Shown here piece by piece: positions 32,912 through 42,445 of a stretch of 47,145 nucleotides of DNA. The notes under the pieces are model-generated. The model was not told where the DNA came from and did no database searches. It saw nothing but the letters and a program-made list of their open reading frames with translations. Each line of letters opens with the position of its first letter. Positions within the stretch are counted from its first letter, which is position 1. The stretch is from an uncultured Flavobacteriales bacterium (lineage in GTDB: Bacteria; Bacteroidota; Bacteroidia; Flavobacteriales_D; Parvicellaceae). The stretch lies in assembly GCA_938075455.1 (NCBI GenBank), contig CALJHN010000018.1, positions 1 to 47,145 of the forward strand. The letters are read 5' to 3'. The translations under genes were made by a program, and so were the position numbers.

Positions 32912-33586
32912 CTAAAGATTGTCAATATATTCATTTATAATTACAGCATCTTTATAGTCCATTACATGGAAATAAAAACAAAACCAAAGTTGGCCATTGT
33001 TATCAGATTCTTGAAAAAAAACAAAATTGTTATTTAATATAAACAGTGGGTGATTCATTATTTTAAGCTGTATATCTTTAGTATTAGATTTTTTTGTTAT
33101 AGCTATTCTATTAGAAACTCTTTTTAAATTCCCTTTAAATAATTCAAAACTTCCACTGAATACTTCTTTGTATTTAATTTTCAATCTTTCCCCTTTAATG
33201 GTTAAGATTTCAAAATAAGAAGAAGAATAAGAGACTAGTTTTCCTTCTTTACCATTAACTAAAAGGTTATTACCTAAAATATATCCGTACTGTAAAGCAA
33301 AAATTATCCCAAGAAATAGATTCTTTAGATATTCCCAAAGTAAAGCAAGTAGTATTAGCACAACACTTCCTGCAATAACAATATTATCATTTACAACATC
33401 AGCAACTTTTAAAAAAATAAATAAAATCCAAATAAGGTAAACAAGTACATCATAAAAAAATAAATATTTTTTATTAGAAGGCTTACTTTTTAATGAAAAC
33501 ATCAAAAATCTTCTTATTAGAATAATTGATCCCAATAAAATTAAAAACTGAAAAACAAAATTAAATATGTAGGGAAGTACTGTCAA
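32912..33586 (-). CDS. MscS-like membrane protein
   Basis: The 224-aa product has three to four N-terminal membrane helices (FQFLILLGSIILIRRFL; LVYLIWILFIFLKV; IVIAGSVVLILLALLW) followed by a soluble part. Its beginning (GYILGNNLLVNGKEGKLVSYS, residues ~100-120, given up to 20) matches the beta domain of small mechanosensitive channels, where the pattern is pore helix, GDxI, G.V. The C-terminal part is short. Its start overlaps the stop of the upstream SLC12-like gene (ATGA), so the two are translationally coupled, which suggests joint roles in ion or osmotic balance. Confidence 0.6.
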   Translation of the reverse strand: MTVLPYIFNFVFQFLILLGSIILIRRFLMFSLKSKPSNKKYLFFYDVLVYLIWILFIFLKVADVVNDNIVIAGSVVLILLALLWEYLKNLFLGIIFALQYGYILGNNLLVNGKEGKLVSYSSSYFEILTIKGERLKIKYKEVFSGSFELFKGNLKRVSNRIAITKKSNTKDIQLKIMNHPLFILNNNFVFFQESDNNGQLWFCFYFHVMDYKDAVIINEYIDNL

Positions 33587-36500
33587 TGAGCAATCAAATT
33601 TTTATTGGTAAAATACAAATTCAAATAAGGAAGCACGTACTTATTAATCTCTACGTAGGACGCTTCACTTGAAAGAATATTCTCAGCTTTAAAGAAAGAT
33701 ATATATTCAGAAATTAAAGCCTCATCCCAAGAAGAAAAATATTCTTTAAGATTTTTTAAATCTATTTTTTTATGAAGAAAAACTTGAAGTAAAACCATGA
33801 TTTCTACATTATTTAAAACATCAGGAAAAACGGTTTTAAAGTCATTAGAAAATTCAAAACTATTGGGTTCATTTTTAACAATTGAAGCTATCCAAAAATT
33901 ATTAAACCAACCTATATTGCCGTTAGTAATTGAATTAATTTTATTAAAGTTTAATGCTGATCTTAAGGACTTTGAAAAGTTGATTTTATTGCCTTTGTTA
34001 TAAATATCTATTCCAGCAAGACTGTTTTTGTATTTCACAATACTTTCTAATTGTCTTTTAGAAAAATTAACAGTAGAAATATATTTTGAAACATAGCTGT
34101 CAATCTCGGAATTTATTTTTAAGTGATGCAAGAAATTGTTATTTATTTCAATAATAAATACTAATTTATTTTTGTAGCGTTTAAAAATTTCCAACCAATT
34201 GTTAATTGCATTGTATCCATTAATATTTTTTCTCCACCATAAATCAAAATCATTTATAAAAACAATAGAACCACTATCTAATTCCTCTAAATTTATTAGT
34301 TTGGAAGAAGTATCGTTCACCTTATGCAATAATTTTGGTAATTGCTTTTCTACTGAACTGGTTAAAGGATAATTTGGAGCATCGACTGCAAAACAATTCT
34401 CTTCTTTGAGAGATTGGATAAGATTATTAAGAATATAAGTTTTTCCTGATTTAGATTCTCCACAAACCATAATAACATTTTGACTTTTTATAGATTTTGA
34501 AACAAGAGACTTTTTGATATCGTAAATTTTGTTTTCTATAAATTCAGAAAAAAAGTTGTTGGGTTTTGAACTATTGGCAAATAGCTGAAGATATAATTTC
34601 GGCAGATCGTCTAATTGAGTTTTCGTAGGATTACAGTCTTGCACAAAATTTCTAATTATTTTAATTTTATCAGACTGTGAAAGGATTTCTTTTGTAGGCT
34701 CATCAATAGAAACCAAGTCAACAAAAGCCAAGAATTTTTCAGATATAAAATTTTGAATATTAACTAATCTTAATTTGGAAGATGAGGAACTAGAATCCAC
34801 ATACTTTTTAGATTCGTTAGACAACAAGAAATGGTAATCAGAGAATTTTTTAGTTTTTATTTTCAGATCCTCAAAATAGGAATTCAGTCTTTCACTTTTT
34901 AAGTTGGAGATCTTCTTAAATTCTTTGATTTTTAAAATCAATTTTTTCTTGGAATCTTTTAATAGTTCTTGACTTTTTTGATTGTCCATAGTAAATACTA
35001 CAAGTTTAAAAGAACTAATTAATTCCTCAATTTCTTGTAAAAGCCATCCTTTGTAATCCTTGGCCACATTGCTAATTGGAAATATGATATTTTCACTATA
35101 CAGTAACTGAAGACTGCTTTTTAAATTAAATTGTTTTTCTATTAGATTGTTTTGTTTGATTTGAAAATTATCTATTATTTCAGCTGAATAGAGATTTATT
35201 TCAGAGGGTATTTTATCAAAAATATCTTCGCTAATAATCATCCAATTATTAGGTTCTAAAGATCTTAAAATACTTCCAAAAGTTCTTTCTAATTTATCAA
35301 TCCAATTATTTATATCTATTTGTTTTTTTAGTAATGATTTTTTTGAGGAGACATTGAGTAAGTCTTCAATTTCACTAAAAGTATTTTTATTAAGAACAAT
35401 GGAGAGCTCATTTATTTGTTTAGTTGCTAAATTTTCAATTATGGTAGAGCAACAGTACAAAGCTTTTATATTATGAAATATAAATACGTTATTAGACAAT
35501 CCAAAAGGAAATTCCTCCAATTTATTCCATTTTTTCCTGTAAGTTTTAGGATTAAAATTATCTTCTCTATTTTCTATTAATAATTTGATATTATTCTCAC
35601 CAACATCTTTTATAACAGCATTTATGAGCTTGGTAACTAATAAATTAAGTTCTTCATTTAGTTCAGAGAAAATCTCTCTATTAACCGTATTTAAAACTGA
35701 AAGAATTTCTTTCTTTTTTTCTTGTCTAATAAAATCCTTGTAAGATTTTATATATCGGATATGAATATTTCCAAAAATTCTTAAAAGTTTATCAAAATGA
35801 AGTACAAAGTTATTTTTAAGATGAAAATCAATTAATTTAACAGTTGGTAAAATCACAAAAGTACCTTTACCACCATTTAAATAACTAGATTTTAACTTTT
35901 GGCTGTAAGCACTAAGTGAGAAATTTTTATTTTCAAGAAATTCTAAAGAATACCTAAAGTTGATTTTTGAAGGAATTTTTGATATAAAAACGTTGATTAA
36001 ATTAAAATAATTTTCAATGTTTTTTAAAGTACTATATTCTAAATCATTTGCAATATTTTTTACTTTATCGGTATTGTATAAATGTATTTTTAATTCATCT
36101 AATAATTTAGATTTGTTATAGATATTAATGTAGTATTCCTCAAACTTAACTATAGAGGATTGGAGATTACTTATAAAAGTTTGATTTATTTGCTTTAGTT
36201 GTTGATGCCAAAAATTGGTTTGATGGTCAAAATTATCGTCATATGTTCTAATTAATGAACCACTAATTTTTTCTTTAAGAACTATGTTTTTTGGGTTTTT
36301 AATAGTCTTTGTTAAAATTTCAGTTTTATATTCATCTTTAAAACTATTGGAAGCTTCAAGAAATAATGCTGAACCAATTACACCAAATAAGTCATTTGAA
36401 GATTGAATAAATTTTTTCTCAGTCCCTAGTTTAAATTCAGGTATTTTTATTAAACTAAGGTCTGTTTGATGACTTTTAACTCTTATATATTCATTTATAT

Positions 36501-38493
36501 CTTTTTGCTCTAAGTAATTATTAATTACCCGAAATTCTGCACTCATTCGTTTTCTATCAATGATAGAGCGTATTTTATCTTCAATTTCTTCAGAATTAGT
36601 GTTTTTTGAATTAACAAAGTATATTTTGAGAATAGCTTTTTTCCATTTTTTTGAAGATCTTAAGAACTTAACTAATTGAAGAGATAATTCATTTTCTTTA
36701 TTAAATCCATTCCACCATAAATCAATGGAACTAAAATTTCCAAATCCTCTTTTCTCATCGTAATCTAAATAAAGTATGTTGTAATCTAAGTCTTTGAGTT
36801 TCTGAGTCATTTCACTAAACCATATTGGATCTTTGGTGTTTTTGGCCCAGCCCATCAAAACAGTATTTGGATCTACACCTGAAAATCCATAAGTTGTAGC
36901 TATAGATTCGATTCCTTTAAATACATTTTGACAGTATAACTTTCTATGAAAAATAGAATCGTCTATTATTAAATCATCTTTGGTATTTTGATGAGACTTT
37001 GGAAATAAAACTTTTGCAGATTTTGTTTCAATCAAATCAAAATTAGATACCATTCCAGCTCTTCCTATAATTGATTTTGCGAAGTATATTAAATGAGGTC
37101 TATTTGCAGTTCCTCCACTAAAGAGTAAAATATTAGGTCGCCAATTTCTTTTGTGAACTGTCTTTTTTTGAAGATTTTTTAAGCCTGTTTTCACTACAGT
37201 ATTCCAAACACTTAACCAAACATCACCAGTTCCAAGCACTAAGTCTTTCTTGGATAACCAAAACCAAAAAATCATCATAAATAAAACTGCAATAAGAGTA
37301 GCTCCAAGATTTAATTGAATCATTAAAAGCAAAGTGGAAATTGCTCCTAAAAGCGAAATCCATATTGGAATTTTAAACTTTGGTCGAAAATCAGGACTAG
37401 ACCATTGTTCTAAAAAACAAGATAAATTAATAAACAAATAAGCTGCCATATAAAACATAGCAACTAGCTCAGCAATTACATTTAGCTCTCCAATAAGAAT
37501 ACCAATTTCAGCAATAATGAAAGTTAGAAATAAGGCATTTCTAGGTTCTTTATTTAACCCAGATTCTTTTGCAAATATATTCGGAGTTATATTATCTAAT
37601 GACATTGCCTGTAGTATTCTAGGTCCTCCTAAAATACCTCCCAAGGCGGAAGATAAAGTGGCGCCCCAAACACCTCCAAGAACTAAAAGTGGAATAGCTC
37701 CAAACTCAATTAAAACATTGTTATTAGACCTTAGGAACTGTCCGTCTATATTATAATAAATAAAAAGAGAAAGTAGAATATAAATAATTAAACCTATAGA
37801 TATTGACAACATTGTTCCCCAAGGAATCGAAATCTTAGGATTTTTTAAATCTCCACTCATAGCAACACCGGCTGTAAATCCTGTTACTGCAGGAAAAAAA
37901 ATTCCAAATAGTGTAGCGAAACTTGGAGAATCTATTATATCTGAACCTACTTTTAAACCTTCCGAAGAACCTAAGAAAATAGATCCCAATGAAAGCACAA
38001 TTAGCCCTAAAATAACATATTGAATCTTTAAGGCAAAACTTGTACTTATGTAAGCAATTACAAGAACTACAAATAAAGCAAAAGAACCAAACAAACGAAG
38101 TTTATTAATAGATATTCCGTTGATAGCCCAATCTTCGTTTATTACTGGTATTATACTCTCAGAAAAACCAATTAAATATAGAGAAATACTAAAAGATGTA
38201 GCAATAAAAATAGTTAGTCCAATAGCTCCACCTATAGGAAGACCAAGACTTCTTGTTAGCATGTAATAAATGCCACCTTTGTCAATTTTTTTATCAGTTG
38301 CAATAGAAGAAACGCTAAGACCTGTAGTTATAGAAATTAAGTGAGCAAAAAATATAATACTAATAAACTGTATAATACTAGAAGAATTACCTACAACACT
38401 ACCAAGTCTCATGTACATAATGACACCTAATATTGTTAGTAAAGAAGGGGTTAAGACACCACTAAAAGTTCCAAATTTTTTCTGACTTGCCAT
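33583..38493 (-). CDS. Giant SLC12-type cation-chloride cotransporter homologue with C-terminal P-loop domain
   Basis: The 1636-aa product has a ~420-residue N-terminal APC-fold transporter of the SLC12 type: GTFSGVLTPSLLTILGVIMY, MRLGSVVG, DKGGIYYMLTRSLG, FFPAVTGFTAGVAMSGDLK. Residues ~440-700 match the SLC12 cytoplasmic domain (RNWRPNILLFSGG, NTVLMGW, IDLWWNGF, LVKFLRSSKKWKKA). A long helical region without membrane segments follows (~700-1340). At residues 1345-1352 there is a P-loop, GESKSGKT, with a Walker B-like IVFINDFDLWW at ~1410-1420, then a helical end resembling AAA/STAND lids and a winged-helix-like tail. Known SLC12 homologues end near residue 1000 or earlier. It may couple ion flux to ATP sensing; that is inference. 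It overlaps the MscS-like gene downstream. Confidence 0.8.
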   Translation of the reverse strand: MASQKKFGTFSGVLTPSLLTILGVIMYMRLGSVVGNSSSIIQFISIIFFAHLISITTGLSVSSIATDKKIDKGGIYYMLTRSLGLPIGGAIGLTIFIATSFSISLYLIGFSESIIPVINEDWAINGISINKLRLFGSFALFVVLVIAYISTSFALKIQYVILGLIVLSLGSIFLGSSEGLKVGSDIIDSPSFATLFGIFFPAVTGFTAGVAMSGDLKNPKISIPWGTMLSISIGLIIYILLSLFIYYNIDGQFLRSNNNVLIEFGAIPLLVLGGVWGATLSSALGGILGGPRILQAMSLDNITPNIFAKESGLNKEPRNALFLTFIIAEIGILIGELNVIAELVAMFYMAAYLFINLSCFLEQWSSPDFRPKFKIPIWISLLGAISTLLLMIQLNLGATLIAVLFMMIFWFWLSKKDLVLGTGDVWLSVWNTVVKTGLKNLQKKTVHKRNWRPNILLFSGGTANRPHLIYFAKSIIGRAGMVSNFDLIETKSAKVLFPKSHQNTKDDLIIDDSIFHRKLYCQNVFKGIESIATTYGFSGVDPNTVLMGWAKNTKDPIWFSEMTQKLKDLDYNILYLDYDEKRGFGNFSSIDLWWNGFNKENELSLQLVKFLRSSKKWKKAILKIYFVNSKNTNSEEIEDKIRSIIDRKRMSAEFRVINNYLEQKDINEYIRVKSHQTDLSLIKIPEFKLGTEKKFIQSSNDLFGVIGSALFLEASNSFKDEYKTEILTKTIKNPKNIVLKEKISGSLIRTYDDNFDHQTNFWHQQLKQINQTFISNLQSSIVKFEEYYINIYNKSKLLDELKIHLYNTDKVKNIANDLEYSTLKNIENYFNLINVFISKIPSKINFRYSLEFLENKNFSLSAYSQKLKSSYLNGGKGTFVILPTVKLIDFHLKNNFVLHFDKLLRIFGNIHIRYIKSYKDFIRQEKKKEILSVLNTVNREIFSELNEELNLLVTKLINAVIKDVGENNIKLLIENREDNFNPKTYRKKWNKLEEFPFGLSNNVFIFHNIKALYCCSTIIENLATKQINELSIVLNKNTFSEIEDLLNVSSKKSLLKKQIDINNWIDKLERTFGSILRSLEPNNWMIISEDIFDKIPSEINLYSAEIIDNFQIKQNNLIEKQFNLKSSLQLLYSENIIFPISNVAKDYKGWLLQEIEELISSFKLVVFTMDNQKSQELLKDSKKKLILKIKEFKKISNLKSERLNSYFEDLKIKTKKFSDYHFLLSNESKKYVDSSSSSSKLRLVNIQNFISEKFLAFVDLVSIDEPTKEILSQSDKIKIIRNFVQDCNPTKTQLDDLPKLYLQLFANSSKPNNFFSEFIENKIYDIKKSLVSKSIKSQNVIMVCGESKSGKTYILNNLIQSLKEENCFAVDAPNYPLTSSVEKQLPKLLHKVNDTSSKLINLEELDSGSIVFINDFDLWWRKNINGYNAINNWLEIFKRYKNKLVFIIEINNNFLHHLKINSEIDSYVSKYISTVNFSKRQLESIVKYKNSLAGIDIYNKGNKINFSKSLRSALNFNKINSITNGNIGWFNNFWIASIVKNEPNSFEFSNDFKTVFPDVLNNVEIMVLLQVFLHKKIDLKNLKEYFSSWDEALISEYISFFKAENILSSEASYVEINKYVLPYLNLYFTNKNLIAH

Positions 38494-38562
38494 TAAAAGA
38501 ATGAAATTTATTAATAAATATGCTAAAAGGAAATTATATTACAGTCATTAATTAAAACAAAT

Positions 38563-39618
38563 ATGTTTAAGAACTTAAAAGTATTAGAATTATCAAGTGT
38601 GTTAGCTGGTCCTGCAGTTGGAATGTTTTTTTCTGAACTTGGGGCAAAAGTTATAAAAGTGGAGAATAAAACAACGAATGGGGATGTGACAAGGAAATGG
38701 AAACTTCCAAATGAAAAAAAAAGTGACATATCTGCTTATTTCTGCTCTGTTAATTATAATAAAAACTATGTTTTTTTAGATTTCAATAATCAAAAAGATA
38801 GAACTAAGCTTAAAGTTTTAATTAAAGATTGTGACATAGTGATTACAAATTTCAAAGGAAAAGATGCTGCTAAGTTTGGTCTAGATTTTGAAGATTGTAA
38901 AAGAATAAATTCTAATATTATATACGCACATATAGGAGGATTTAAAACCAATCCTAATAGAGTTGCTTTTGATATAGTGCTTCAAGCAGAAACAGGTTTT
39001 ATAAATATGACAGGAAGTGAAAAAGAATTTGCAAAAATGCCAGTTGCTTTAATTGACGTTCTTGCTGCGCATCAAATCAAAGAAGGAATATTAACTGCAA
39101 TGCTATTACAGGCAAAAGAAAAAAAAGCCTACAAAGTCTCTACTACATTGGAAGAAACTGCAATTGCATCGCTTATGAACCAATCTTCTAATTTCTTAAT
39201 GGCTAAACACCAAGCAAAACCTTTGGGGACACTACATCCAAATATAGCACCTTATGGTGAAGTGGTATCAACAGCAGACGGTAAGAAATTAATTTTAGCA
39301 ATTGGGACAGATCATCAGTTTGAAATGTTTTCAAATATTATTTCTATTGAAAAAAAATACAAAGAAAAATTTAGTACAAATCAACGAAGAGTAAAAGGAA
39401 GGAAAGTTCTTATTGAAATTATAAATACTAAAACCAAAAAAATATTATCAAATGATTTAATCGAAAGATGTTTTGAAAATAATATTCCAATTGGGGAAAT
39501 AAATACTGTAGAGAAGGTAATGCAAAGTAAAATATCGAAAGAAATGATATTAGAAGAAACTATTAACAATCAAAAAACACAACGAATTAAAACTGTAGCT
39601 TTTGAGTTAACTAACTGA
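38563..39618 (+). CDS. CaiB/BaiF family CoA-transferase (class III)
   Basis: The 351-aa product begins with the family N-terminus LKVLELSSVLAGPAVGMFFSELGAKVIKVE, given here as VLELSSVLAGPAVG and LGAKVIKVE. It also has the IITNF-type strand and the GGFKTN loop, then RVAFDIVLQAETGFINMTG, where the catalytic Asp of class III transferases is found (FDIVLQA). It transfers CoA between carboxylic acids; substrates are not predictable. It is divergent from the SLC12-like gene with 69 bp between starts, and convergent with the next gene with a 12-bp overlap. The length is slightly short of the ~400 usual. Confidence 0.88.
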   Translation: MFKNLKVLELSSVLAGPAVGMFFSELGAKVIKVENKTTNGDVTRKWKLPNEKKSDISAYFCSVNYNKNYVFLDFNNQKDRTKLKVLIKDCDIVITNFKGKDAAKFGLDFEDCKRINSNIIYAHIGGFKTNPNRVAFDIVLQAETGFINMTGSEKEFAKMPVALIDVLAAHQIKEGILTAMLLQAKEKKAYKVSTTLEETAIASLMNQSSNFLMAKHQAKPLGTLHPNIAPYGEVVSTADGKKLILAIGTDHQFEMFSNIISIEKKYKEKFSTNQRRVKGRKVLIEIINTKTKKILSNDLIERCFENNIPIGEINTVEKVMQSKISKEMILEETINNQKTQRIKTVAFELTN

Positions 39619-40167
39619 TTTTATTTGGTTGATTTTGGAGTTCAATACCTTAATTATTTTTAACCCGTCCTCTTTTGAAATTTGAGAACCAAAGTTGTAT
39701 TCTTTGTCAAGCGCATTAATCACAATTGTTCCTTGACCTACTATCCAAAAAGAATCGTTAAAGACTTTAGAAAAAGATTTTTCATTTAATGGAGCCAATT
39801 TTATTTTTTTAATATTATTAGTAATGAATTCATTTGCTCTTCCATATCCCCAAAGTGATTTTTTGACAGAAAATTTATCTTCATCAATTCTGATAAATTC
39901 AATTCCAAATCGTTTCCAAATCAACACTCTTAAAACTTTATATAGAAAATAGGTCCAAAAAAATAAAAAAGTATAGAAATAAATCTTTTGGTCTTGAAGT
40001 TCTTGAGTGAAAAATAAAAAATAAAAAATCACAAGTCCACAAGACAACCAAATAAGTAGCCAAATAAGCATAACTAACATCTTCCAATGGTCTATCTTTG
40101 AGGAGATAATCAGAGTGAAAAAATCTTTGTGGTCTTCATAAGATACTCTATTTCCAATCCATTTCAT
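39607..40167 (-). CDS. Membrane protein of unknown function, PH-like soluble part
   Basis: The 186-aa product has two adjacent membrane helices (MLVMLIWLLIWLSCGLVIFY, residues ~31-50; and YFYTFLFFWTYFLYKVL) flanked by a strand-rich region. It ends GSQISKEDGLKIIKVLN. This two-helix arrangement within a beta domain recalls bacterial PH-domain membrane proteins, but no motif confirms it. No operon partner is seen. Confidence 0.6.
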   Translation of the reverse strand: MKWIGNRVSYEDHKDFFTLIISSKIDHWKMLVMLIWLLIWLSCGLVIFYFLFFTQELQDQKIYFYTFLFFWTYFLYKVLRVLIWKRFGIEFIRIDEDKFSVKKSLWGYGRANEFITNNIKKIKLAPLNEKSFSKVFNDSFWIVGQGTIVINALDKEYNFGSQISKEDGLKIIKVLNSKINQIKSVS

Positions 40168-40256
40168 AAAGTAAAATTATCAACTTTAAATTATTTATAA
40201 TTGATATATGAAACTTTTAATAAAAAAAACTGTATAAAACACTCTAAAATTTAGGC

Positions 40257-41072
40257 ATGAAAATTGATATTATAAATTATATGTTTAATAAATCTAATCT
40301 TCTATTATTATCCATTTTATATTTTATCTTCAATTTATTTACAATTAATGTAATTTCTCAGACAGATAATACATACGAAGATTTATTGGTATTGTATGTT
40401 AATGAAGACTTTAAAAATTGCTATAATAAATCTTTAAAATATACCGTGAAAGATAAAACTAAAAAAGATCCTCTTCCATATCTTTTTGTATCTAAAGCTT
40501 GTTACGAAATGAGTCAAGATCATAAATACACAGAAGAATTTCCAAAAGCTAGGAAAACTGCTTTGTCATATGCTGTTAAATATCGTAAAAAGGACAAAGA
40601 ATACCAATTTAAAGAGGACTCTGAGGAGTTTATAAATAATTTTAAATTAAATATAATTGAAGAATTGGAAAATTATTTAGAAGAAGGTACTGATAAGACA
40701 TACACCAAGGCAGTAGGCCTAACCAAAAAAGCTTGCAATATTGATCCTGATGATTATGGAGCAAAATTACTTTATTCGGTACTTTGTACAATAACAAAAA
40801 ATAAAACTTATGCTAAAGAATTTCTAAAAATTTGTATTCCTAAATTAGAAGAATATGAAAAAAACAAATTTAGTCTAAAATACATGACTGAATCTCAACA
40901 ATTATTTTTAAGAAATGCAATAATGGAATACACTAAATACTACAAAGAAAAAGATCCTGCAAAATCAAAGAAAATGATAGAGTATGGAAAGTTATTATTC
41001 TATGAAGAAAATGAATTTTCTAAAATTGACTACAATATGGATTATAAATTTCTATTTGATGATTTTAAATAA
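40257..41072 (+). CDS. Exported helical-repeat protein of unknown function
   Basis: The 271-aa product has a signal peptide or N-terminal helix (LLLLSILYFIFNLFTINVISQ, about residues 15-35). A later ATG (Met9) would also keep it. The mature part is all-helical with TPR-like periodicity (ENYLEEGTDKTYTKAVGLTK, KACNIDPDDYGAKLLYSVL, LKICIPKLEEYEKNK). It precedes the DUF4159 gene by 18 bp in the same direction, so the two probably form one transcript. Function unknown. Confidence 0.65.
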   Translation: MKIDIINYMFNKSNLLLLSILYFIFNLFTINVISQTDNTYEDLLVLYVNEDFKNCYNKSLKYTVKDKTKKDPLPYLFVSKACYEMSQDHKYTEEFPKARKTALSYAVKYRKKDKEYQFKEDSEEFINNFKLNIIEELENYLEEGTDKTYTKAVGLTKKACNIDPDDYGAKLLYSVLCTITKNKTYAKEFLKICIPKLEEYEKNKFSLKYMTESQQLFLRNAIMEYTKYYKEKDPAKSKKMIEYGKLLFYEENEFSKIDYNMDYKFLFDDFK

Positions 41073-41090
41073 GGAACTTTATAAGATTCT

Positions 41091-41753
41091 ATGAGATTTA
41101 TTCTTTTTTTAATTCTTACTACATATACTATAACTGGATTTAACCAATCCTATACTTATAAAATTGGATTATTAAAATACAATGGTGGTGGAGATTGGTA
41201 TGCCAATCCAACAGCATTGACTAATCTAATTGAATTTTCCAATAAAGAAATAGGTACTAATATTGAACCTAACTACGAAGAAGTAGAAATTGGAAGTGAT
41301 TTACTTTATAACTATCCATTTGTTCACTTGACTGGTCATGGAAATGTTGTATTCAATCAACAAGAGATCAACAACTTAAGAAATTATTTAATTGCAGGCG
41401 GGTTTTTACATATCTCGGACAACTATGGATTAGACCCTTTTATAAGGAAAGAAATCAAAAAAGTATTTCCTGAATTAGATTTTGTGGAACTACCCTATTC
41501 GCATGCAATATATCATCAAAAATTTGATTTTAATGAAGGGTTACCTAAAATTCACCAGCATGACGAAAAGCCTTCTATAGGATTTGGAATTATATATGAA
41601 GGAAGGTTGGTATGTTTTTACGATTACGAATGTGATTTAAGCGATGGTTGGGAAGATTCGGACGTTCATAAGGATTCTGAAGAAACAAGAACTAGAGCAC
41701 TTCAGATGGGGTCCAATATTCTTTCTTACACTTTTCTAGGAACCAAAGACTAG
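41091..41753 (+). CDS. DUF4159 domain protein
   Basis: The 220-aa product has a signal peptide (to ~residue 19, GFNQ) and the DUF4159 pattern: GLLKYNGGGDWYANPTALTN, YPFVHLTGHGNVVFNQQEIN, LRNYLIAGGFLHISDNYGLD, FVELPYSHAIYH. This domain has a GATase-like flavodoxin fold and is common in Bacteroidota, often near DUF58 or MoxR-type genes; those genes lie close by (42446-44689). It should be periplasmic. The enzymatic role is not established. Confidence 0.88.
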   Translation: MRFILFLILTTYTITGFNQSYTYKIGLLKYNGGGDWYANPTALTNLIEFSNKEIGTNIEPNYEEVEIGSDLLYNYPFVHLTGHGNVVFNQQEINNLRNYLIAGGFLHISDNYGLDPFIRKEIKKVFPELDFVELPYSHAIYHQKFDFNEGLPKIHQHDEKPSIGFGIIYEGRLVCFYDYECDLSDGWEDSDVHKDSEETRTRALQMGSNILSYTFLGTKD

Positions 41754-42217
41754 TTTCTCAAATGCTTTAAATTCATGCCATATAAAACAATGAATATTAT
41801 TGGAAATATAGCAGAAATTAATAGTTGATTAAAATCAAATGGATTGACACTGTAAGGGACCAATAAAATAAGTACTTGAATTAAGCAGTAACCATAAAAC
41901 CCCATTTTTTTAAAATTCCAAATCATATAAACAAAAGCAACATTCCCCAAGTATAGAATCAGATACCAAATGGAAGTTTTATCCATTAAATTGAAAATAT
42001 CTTTATACATATCTACCATTTCTTGATTTGGAAGGAGATTATACATTTCTTGCTTTACCGATTCGTTAATAAATAGAGAATAAAGAGTAGAAACAAATAT
42101 TTGTATTCCAGATCCTATCCAACTTAAAATACATAAAACCTTTAAGAAGACTGGTCTTTCATTCATATTCGTAGAAGTGTTTTCAGGGCTTTCAAATGTT
42201 GGTATAGATTCACTCAT
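41750..42217 (-). CDS. Four-helix membrane protein of unknown function
   Basis: The 155-aa product has a short charged N-terminus, then four hydrophobic helices (VLCILSWIGSGIQIFVSTLY, IWYLILYLGNVAFVYMIWNF, FYGYCLIQVLILLVPYSV, LLISAIFPIIFIVLYGM). It resembles small uncharacterised Bacteroidota membrane proteins. Its stop shares bases with the stop of the convergent DUF4159 gene (CTAG at 41750-41753). Confidence 0.7.
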   Translation of the reverse strand: MSESIPTFESPENTSTNMNERPVFLKVLCILSWIGSGIQIFVSTLYSLFINESVKQEMYNLLPNQEMVDMYKDIFNLMDKTSIWYLILYLGNVAFVYMIWNFKKMGFYGYCLIQVLILLVPYSVNPFDFNQLLISAIFPIIFIVLYGMNLKHLRN

Positions 42218-42279
42218 ATTACTTATTTAAGGGTAAATATAAATTCAAATTTTAAGAGTTTAAACTTTAAAGTTAAAAA

Positions 42280-42311
42280 TAAAAAAAAGCTCCCCATAAA
42301 TATGAAGAGCT
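42280..42311 (-). terminator. Rho-independent terminator of tRNA-Asp
   Basis: On the minus strand AGCTCTTCAT (42311-42302) pairs with ATGGGGAGCT (42297-42288), 10 bp with two G-T pairs and loop ATTT, followed by eight Ts, 5 bp after the tRNA. Confidence 0.85.
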
Positions 42312-42315
42312 AATG

Positions 42316-42389
42316 CGGACCGGACGGGACTCGAACCCGCGACCCCCTGCGTGACAGGCAGGTATTCTAACCAACTGAACTACCGGTCC
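42316..42389 (-). tRNA. tRNA-Asp (anticodon GTC)
   Basis: The 74-nt minus-strand sequence begins GGACCGG and ends CCGGTCCG, a perfect 7-bp acceptor stem with discriminator G. The anticodon loop reads CTGTCAC in a perfect stem (CCTGC with GCAGG), giving GTC for Asp. The T-loop GTTCGAGTC is standard. CCA is not encoded. A promoter lies at 42400-42429 and a terminator follows. Confidence 0.96.
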
Positions 42390-42399
42390 GAATGGACGG

Positions 42400-42429
42400 T
42401 AAATTTAATTTTTTTGTCTGTAGTAACAA
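42400..42429 (-). promoter_or_regulatory. Promoter of tRNA-Asp
   Basis: On the minus strand TTG (42429-42427), 19 bp, TAAATTTA (42407-42400) matches the Bacteroidota -33/-7 layout, ending 11 bp before the tRNA 5' end. Confidence 0.6.
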
Positions 42430-42445
42430 GCAATTAAATAGATTT

